NCBI GenBank assembly: GCA_017937845.1
Contig: JAGBCV010000004.1
Location: forward strand, 1-37,510
Direction: 5' to 3'
Source of the DNA: Clostridia bacterium
Lineage (GTDB): Bacteria; Bacillota; Clostridia; Oscillospirales; CAG-272
Length of the DNA stretch: 37,510 nucleotides
Shown here: one piece after another, positions 34,171-37,510 of the stretch
Position numbering within the stretch: the stretch's first letter is position 1
Layout of the letters: every line of letters begins with the position of its first letter
Program-made: the position numbers and the translations under genes
Notes under the pieces: generated by a model
What the model saw: the letters and a program-made list of their open reading frames with translations, nothing else
The model's database searches: none
What the model was told of the DNA's origin: nothing

Positions 34171-34216
34171 AAAAGAGCTCGATTACTACATGACATAATA
34201 ATCGAGCTCACTCGAT
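34171..34216 (-). terminator. Attenuator with competing antiterminator in the MATE leader
   Basis: On the minus strand GAGCTCGATTA and TAATCGAGCTC (34175-34209) form an 11-bp stem followed by TTTTATTTTG. Just upstream, ATCGAG (34211-34216) can pair with CTCGAT (34201-34206), the 5' arm of that stem, around a TGAG loop. The two folds exclude each other, as in a transcription-attenuating riboswitch. Confidence 0.8.
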
Positions 34217-34283
34217 GCCTTATCCGACAGAGAGCCAAAAAATTTTAGCTCGGCACTACGGTGCCCTGTCCTCCGACACACTA
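34217..34283 (-). promoter_or_regulatory. Candidate guanidine-IV (mepA-motif) riboswitch aptamer
   Basis: The leader folds as a junction. GGACAG (34266-34271) pairs with CTGTC (34226-34230). Inside are a hairpin GGCAC-CGTA-GTGCC (34252-34265) and a longer stem starting GAGC and ending GGCTC (about 34231-34251). It is followed by GGATAAGGC and the switch stem. The location (directly before a MATE exporter in a Clostridium-like genome), the size and the terminator/antiterminator pair match the guanidine-IV class. I rely on architecture and context; I could not compare it base by base with the family consensus. Confidence 0.6.
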
Positions 34284-34301
34284 TTTTCTTTTTCTATGAG
34301 G

Positions 34302-34330
34302 AGTATACCATAGGAAAGCAGATTTGTCAA
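34302..34330 (-). promoter_or_regulatory. Sigma-A promoter of the MATE gene
   Basis: On the minus strand TTGACA (34325-34330) and TATACT (34302-34307) are 17 bases apart. Transcription would start near 34296 and run through a leader of about 150 nt. Confidence 0.88.
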
Positions 34331-34333
34331 GCC

Positions 34334-34954
34334 TTAGCGGCTTCTTTCAAAGAATTTGTTTGCGTATTCCGCAACCACGGGAGTAAGCTCCTTGATGTTC
34401 CATTTCGTCGTATTGACAATGAGATCATAAGATTCCGGGGCACCCCATTTTTTGCCTGTGATGAGCTCCGTGTTGCGTGCGCGGTTTTTGTCAATGCTCT
34501 TGATATTTTTCTTGATGGCTTTTTCGGATGTATCCTCGCCGTCGTTGGCGCGCTCGATGCAACGCTTGATCTTTGCGTCCATTTCCGCGCAAACGAAAAT
34601 GCGGAAAGGCTCGTAATCTTTCAGACGAACGTCAGCGTTCCTGCCGACGATGATGCAATCCTTGCCCGCCTTGGCAATGCCCTCGATGACGTTCTTTTCT
34701 TCCACGAGAAGCGTTGTTTGGATCTCCTGCATGGGGGATATCATCGCGAACGAATGATGATACGTCAGCGGAACGGTTTGCCACCAATGATTTTCGAGCG
34801 CATTTTCAACGAAATTTTCGCTCATATCATGTTTCTTCGCGATGGCGGTGATGATCTCACGGTCGTAATAATCATATCCGAGCAACTCGGCAAGTCGTTT
34901 GCCAAGCTCTCTGCCTCCGCTGCCAAATTCACGGCTGATGGTGATGATTCTCAT
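34334..34954 (-). CDS. Cytidylate kinase-like P-loop protein (copy 2)
   Basis: A 206-residue protein of the cytidylate-kinase-like family (Cytidylate_kin2 type). MRIITISREFGSGGRELGKRLA carries a GxxxxGK loop (13-19) that lacks the usual Ser/Thr after Lys. YDREII, the central GRNADVRLKDYEPFRIFVCA segment and the lid RARNTELITGKKWG follow. True CMP kinase (cmk) is slightly longer with GPSGAGKGT, so nucleotide substrate and role are unproven. AAAGGAGG precedes the ATG. It is the last gene of a minus-strand group with the sialidase-like gene and its own paralogue. Confidence 0.85.
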   Translation of the reverse strand: MRIITISREFGSGGRELGKRLAELLGYDYYDREIITAIAKKHDMSENFVENALENHWWQTVPLTYHHSFAMISPMQEIQTTLLVEEKNVIEGIAKAGKDCIIVGRNADVRLKDYEPFRIFVCAEMDAKIKRCIERANDGEDTSEKAIKKNIKSIDKNRARNTELITGKKWGAPESYDLIVNTTKWNIKELTPVVAEYANKFFERSR

Positions 34955-34990
34955 AAATAGACCTCCTTTGATGGTAAAAAGTAGGGAGCG

Positions 34991-36061
34991 TTATCGTTCG
35001 AGTCGCCAAACGGTCTGCATGATGACGGCAGGACCGGGCTCATGCTCCTTGGCGTAAAAAACAGTCAAAATATCACCGTTTGCAAGCTCCACAGACGCAG
35101 GATACCCAAGGTCGGGGCTGACACCGTTTACATAGATATCGTGTCCCACGTTCCAGGTTTCGCCCTTATCGGTGCTATACATCATTTTGATGCCGTAAGG
35201 TGCTTCGCGGTATCCGTAAACGGAGATGAGCGTACCATCGGAAAGCGCCAAAAGATGTGCGGGCGCGCCGCCCTTTTGCGAAAGGAGCGCGTGCGATTTG
35301 GTAAAGGTTCTTCCGCCGTCGTGCGATTCAGCTTGGTAAATGGTAAAGGTGTTGGAATTTTGCACACGAATGTGGACGATCACCGTTCCATCGGCAAGCG
35401 CGATGGTGTGGGGCTCACAGCTCAGAAGCTCGGGAGCAATATTTTCGATCGAGCCAAGCTTTTCGTAAGAGCCGTCGGGGAAAACGCGATAAGAATCGAT
35501 ACATTCATGTTCTTGGATCATATCGGTTGGAGAAAACTGTCGTCCGACGTAAAGGATCGATCCGTCGGGCATCAGACATGGACCGTGCGGCGCGGTAACG
35601 GGGATCCGCATGACCTCGCCAAAGGTCTTGGTATCGTCATGGCTGATGACAAAAGTGGAGCCGAGGAAGCGTTCCTCTGCTTTTTCGGCGTTTATGGTAT
35701 CGAGATAGCCGTTGATATAAGGGTGATTGCGCTCCCTGTTCCATTTTCGTTGCATGTTGACGGTATTATTGAAGCTTGTGATCATGACGCTGTTTTCGCC
35801 AAAGGGAAGAATACCGGCATCGCGGTCATCGAGCGGGGTATCCATCACGACCGTGGGGCGAGTCCACGTTTTGCCCTCATCATCGCTATAAGAAATGACG
35901 ACCTTACCAAACGGACAAACGTGCTTCATACGAAATCCCGAAGCGACCATGGCAAGTCTGCCGTCATGCAAGCGCGCAACGGAGGGCCAAGCGAAATAAT
36001 TATGGTGAGGATTGGTGGGATTTTGACAAATGATTTTGGTTTCTTTGACGGTGATATTCAT
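34991..36061 (-). CDS. Sialidase-like Asp-box (BNR) beta-propeller protein
   Basis: 356 residues, a six-bladed propeller of the sialidase superfamily (GH33-related). Asp-boxes S-x-D-x-G-x-T-[WF] are visible as SYSDDEGKTW, SHDDTKTF, ESHDGGRTF and YSTDKGETW. An Arg-rich start (PSVARLHDGRLAMVASG) resembles the region that holds catalytic Arg residues in sialidases. There is no signal peptide, so a role on extracellular sialic acid is unlikely without export. The ATG at 36061 follows AGGAG (36070-36074); the longer frame to 36127 runs through a terminator hairpin. It lies between the two kinase-like paralogues; substrate unknown. Confidence 0.82.
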   Translation of the reverse strand: MNITVKETKIICQNPTNPHHNYFAWPSVARLHDGRLAMVASGFRMKHVCPFGKVVISYSDDEGKTWTRPTVVMDTPLDDRDAGILPFGENSVMITSFNNTVNMQRKWNRERNHPYINGYLDTINAEKAEERFLGSTFVISHDDTKTFGEVMRIPVTAPHGPCLMPDGSILYVGRQFSPTDMIQEHECIDSYRVFPDGSYEKLGSIENIAPELLSCEPHTIALADGTVIVHIRVQNSNTFTIYQAESHDGGRTFTKSHALLSQKGGAPAHLLALSDGTLISVYGYREAPYGIKMMYSTDKGETWNVGHDIYVNGVSPDLGYPASVELANGDILTVFYAKEHEPGPAVIMQTVWRLER

Positions 36062-36082
36062 AGAAGAAACTCCTTTAAGGCA

Positions 36083-36107
36083 AAAGCCATTCCCGAAGGA
36101 ATGGCTC
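36083..36107 (-). terminator. Terminator with UUCG loop between kinase-like and BNR genes
   Basis: On the minus strand GCCATTCC-TTCG-GGAATGGC (from AGCCATTCC at 36085) forms an 8-9 bp stem with a very stable C(UUCG)G loop, followed by TTTTG. It sits between the upstream kinase-like gene and the BNR gene, so it likely lowers read-through. Confidence 0.8.
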
Positions 36108-36123
36108 TTTTTGCAGTTATGTA

Positions 36124-36747
36124 TCAAATACCGTGGGATTCAAACCAACGGAGCGCAACGTTTGCAACAACGGGAGCCATAACGTCCAGTTCCCAATCGG
36201 TGGTATTGACGGTGAGGTGATAGTTGGAACGGTCGCCCCATTCGATACCGGTCACGATAGAGGTATTGCGTGCGCGAGTTTTGTCGATCTTCTGAATATT
36301 TTTAGCAATCTTTTTGATGGTATCAGCGCCGCCTGTTTCTTCGTGGAGAAGGCAACGGTCGATTCTGGCATCGAGGTCAGCGCAAACGAAAATGCGGAAA
36401 GGATGATAGTCCTTCAAACGATAGTCAGCGTTTCTGCCGACGATCACACAATCTCTGCCCTTTGCGGCGATTTCACCAAGGACTCTTTCTTCTTCTTTGA
36501 GAAGGTCCTGCTGGGTGATTTCTGCGGTATTCACATTGTCAAAGGAGTGGTTGAATTTGAGAGGAATGGTCTTCCAAAGGTCGCGATCCATCATGTTTGC
36601 AACGAACTCTTCTTCGAGCTCCTGATTTTTTGCAATGGCGGTGATGATTTCGCGGTCGTAGTAATCGAAACCAAGGGCATCGGCGATGAGCTTGCCAAGT
36701 TCGCGTCCGCCGCTTCCGAATTCACGGCTAATGGTGATAATCTTCAT
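36124..36747 (-). CDS. Cytidylate kinase-like P-loop protein (copy 1)
   Basis: 207 residues, paralogous along its full length to the gene at 34334-34954. It shares ISREFGSGGRELGK, GFDYYDREIITAIAKN, GRDCVIVGRNADYRLKDYHPFRIFVCA and KTRARNTSIVTGIEWG. As in copy 2, the P-loop has GK without a following Ser/Thr. Function is presumed to be a nucleotide or related kinase, but the substrate is not known. AAAGGAGT precedes the ATG. It is the first gene of the group, driven by the promoter at 36808-36836. Confidence 0.85.
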   Translation of the reverse strand: MKIITISREFGSGGRELGKLIADALGFDYYDREIITAIAKNQELEEEFVANMMDRDLWKTIPLKFNHSFDNVNTAEITQQDLLKEEERVLGEIAAKGRDCVIVGRNADYRLKDYHPFRIFVCADLDARIDRCLLHEETGGADTIKKIAKNIQKIDKTRARNTSIVTGIEWGDRSNYHLTVNTTDWELDVMAPVVANVALRWFESHGI

Positions 36748-36807
36748 AAAGGGGACTCCTTTCTAAAATGAAATCGATATTCAGAATTATTCTTAAATTC
36801 TGATTCT

Positions 36808-36836
36808 ATTATAACATAGAATTTTCCAAAAGTCAA
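36808..36836 (-). promoter_or_regulatory. Sigma-A promoter of the kinase-like/BNR group
   Basis: On the minus strand TTGACT (36831-36836) and TATAAT (36808-36813), 17 bases apart. The leader contains a small hairpin CAGAATT/AATTCTG (36782-36802). Confidence 0.87.
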
Positions 36837-36930
36837 GGGATGTATGATATCTGTTCATACAATGTTGCTAATTTCTTTGCTTAAAAGCAAAATCGTTTTG
36901 GTGAGAAAGTACATTCTTTTTCAAAATATA

Positions 36931-36959
36931 TTGACATCCTACTATATTTCATATATACT
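36931..36959 (+). promoter_or_regulatory. Sigma-A promoter of the right-edge membrane protein gene
   Basis: TTGACA (36931-36936) and TATACT (36954-36959), 17 bases apart. Confidence 0.85.
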
Positions 36960-37017
36960 ATGGTGGTATAGCTTCGTTATATAGCGAGCGATTCATTCAT
37001 AAGTGAGGAAAATAATA

Positions 37018-37428
37018 ATGGATAACACAAAAAGTATTGTGAAGCTTTCACTTTTGTATTTTTTAAAATTGTTTTTGACGGTGATAGCATCCATGCTCAT
37101 CATGGCTGCCATGACAGTGGTCATTCGCATGATTCCCGGTGTATCTAACACGAATACGGAAAATTTGTTAATTGGAATTGTAGCCGGAATCGCAGAAATC
37201 CTCATATTTTTTATTATGTTTTATAAAGAATTTTATAATGATAAGAACGCAAATATCAAAAATTCTTTGATATCACTTCTGATTGCATTTGTATTACAAT
37301 TTATTATCTCATTCATCAATCATTTTTACACCTATACAGCAGGTAGCTGTATCACATACTTAGGCATATTTTTTTATTCCATAGGAAATTGCGCAAAGTA
37401 TTGCAAACGGAGCAGAGGTATGATATAA
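37018..37428 (+). CDS. Small AT-rich membrane protein
   Basis: 136 residues with four hydrophobic helices: LSLLYFLKLFLTVIASMLIMAA near the start, LLIGIVAGIAEILIFFIMFY, SLISLLIAFVLQFIISFI and a shorter C-terminal one (YLGIFFYSIGNCA). The ATG at 37018 follows GTGAGGAA; the GTG at 37003 is part of that ribosome site. Codon use is strongly AT-rich compared with the glycosidase genes, which points to separate origin. I recognise no family. It has its own promoter; no clear terminator of its own is seen before the window ends. Confidence 0.72.
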   Translation: MDNTKSIVKLSLLYFLKLFLTVIASMLIMAAMTVVIRMIPGVSNTNTENLLIGIVAGIAEILIFFIMFYKEFYNDKNANIKNSLISLLIAFVLQFIISFINHFYTYTAGSCITYLGIFFYSIGNCAKYCKRSRGMI

Positions 37429-37454
37429 TGAGAGCGAGCAAAAAATAGCGTGAC

Positions 37455-37478
37455 AAAAAGAGGTGCGGATAACACCTC
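37455..37478 (-). terminator. Terminator of a minus-strand gene beyond the right edge
   Basis: On the minus strand GAGGTG-TTATCCG-CACCTC (37460-37478) is followed by TTTTTG. On the plus strand the stem is followed by A residues, so it fits a gene entering from the right. Confidence 0.7.
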
Positions 37479-37510
37479 AAAAAACGATATTTTTGCGATC
37501 ACCTTTAAAA

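Overview
The window looks like a chromosomal piece of an anaerobic, gut-type member of the Clostridia (Bacillota). The evidence is AGGAGG-type Shine-Dalgarno sites, consensus sigma-A promoters that nearly all have 17-bp spacers, a leucine T-box leader, rplM-rpsI followed by a terminator, and a dense set of cytoplasmic glycosidases. Genus cannot be read from this sequence. There is no rRNA gene, no complete tRNA gene and no CRISPR array.

Layout. Positions 1-1275 (minus strand) hold the end of a probable integrative element: two diverged tandem paralogues with two DNA-binding domains each, plus the first codons of a third gene. A tRNA-3'-end-like stretch near 1580-1605 may be its attachment site. 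Positions 1714-10086 are a carbohydrate locus: an Idh/MocA oxidoreductase with a GH36 alpha-galactosidase (minus), a divergent GH28-like beta-helix protein (plus), and a GH38 alpha-mannosidase (plus). Positions 10207-11897 (minus) are two small membrane proteins and a TetR regulator, with a 22-bp direct repeat around them. Positions 12134-18840 are housekeeping: rplM-rpsI (minus), then prfA, a Sua5-type threonylcarbamoyl-AMP synthase, a zinc-ribbon protein, coaE, a two-domain lytic transglycosylase and an M18 aminopeptidase (plus). Next come a polytopic membrane protein (minus) and a domain-permuted GH3 enzyme (plus).

Positions 23094-28649 hold a hairpin-rich non-coding stretch of about 450 bp, a T-box leader with Leu specifier CTC, and the full leuA-leuC-leuD-leuB operon. 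Positions 28778-32760 carry xylA, a MITE-like palindromic element, xylB with a 110-residue C-terminal extension, and an unknown protein. On the minus strand, a MATE exporter is preceded by a leader with an aptamer-like fold and a terminator/antiterminator pair, best explained as a guanidine-IV (mepA-type) riboswitch. Then two cytidylate-kinase-like paralogues flank an Asp-box sialidase-like gene. The right edge has an AT-rich membrane protein gene (plus) and the terminator of a minus-strand gene beyond the window.

Together, alpha-galactosidase, alpha-mannosidase, GH3, xylose isomerase and xylulokinase, all without signal peptides, suggest intracellular breakdown of imported plant or host oligosaccharides feeding the pentose phosphate pathway. 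No sugar transporter lies in the window. The most notable items are the riboswitch candidate, the hairpin-rich element before the T-box, the MITE-like element, the permuted GH3, the duplicated regulator cassette and the repeat-flanked membrane/TetR locus.
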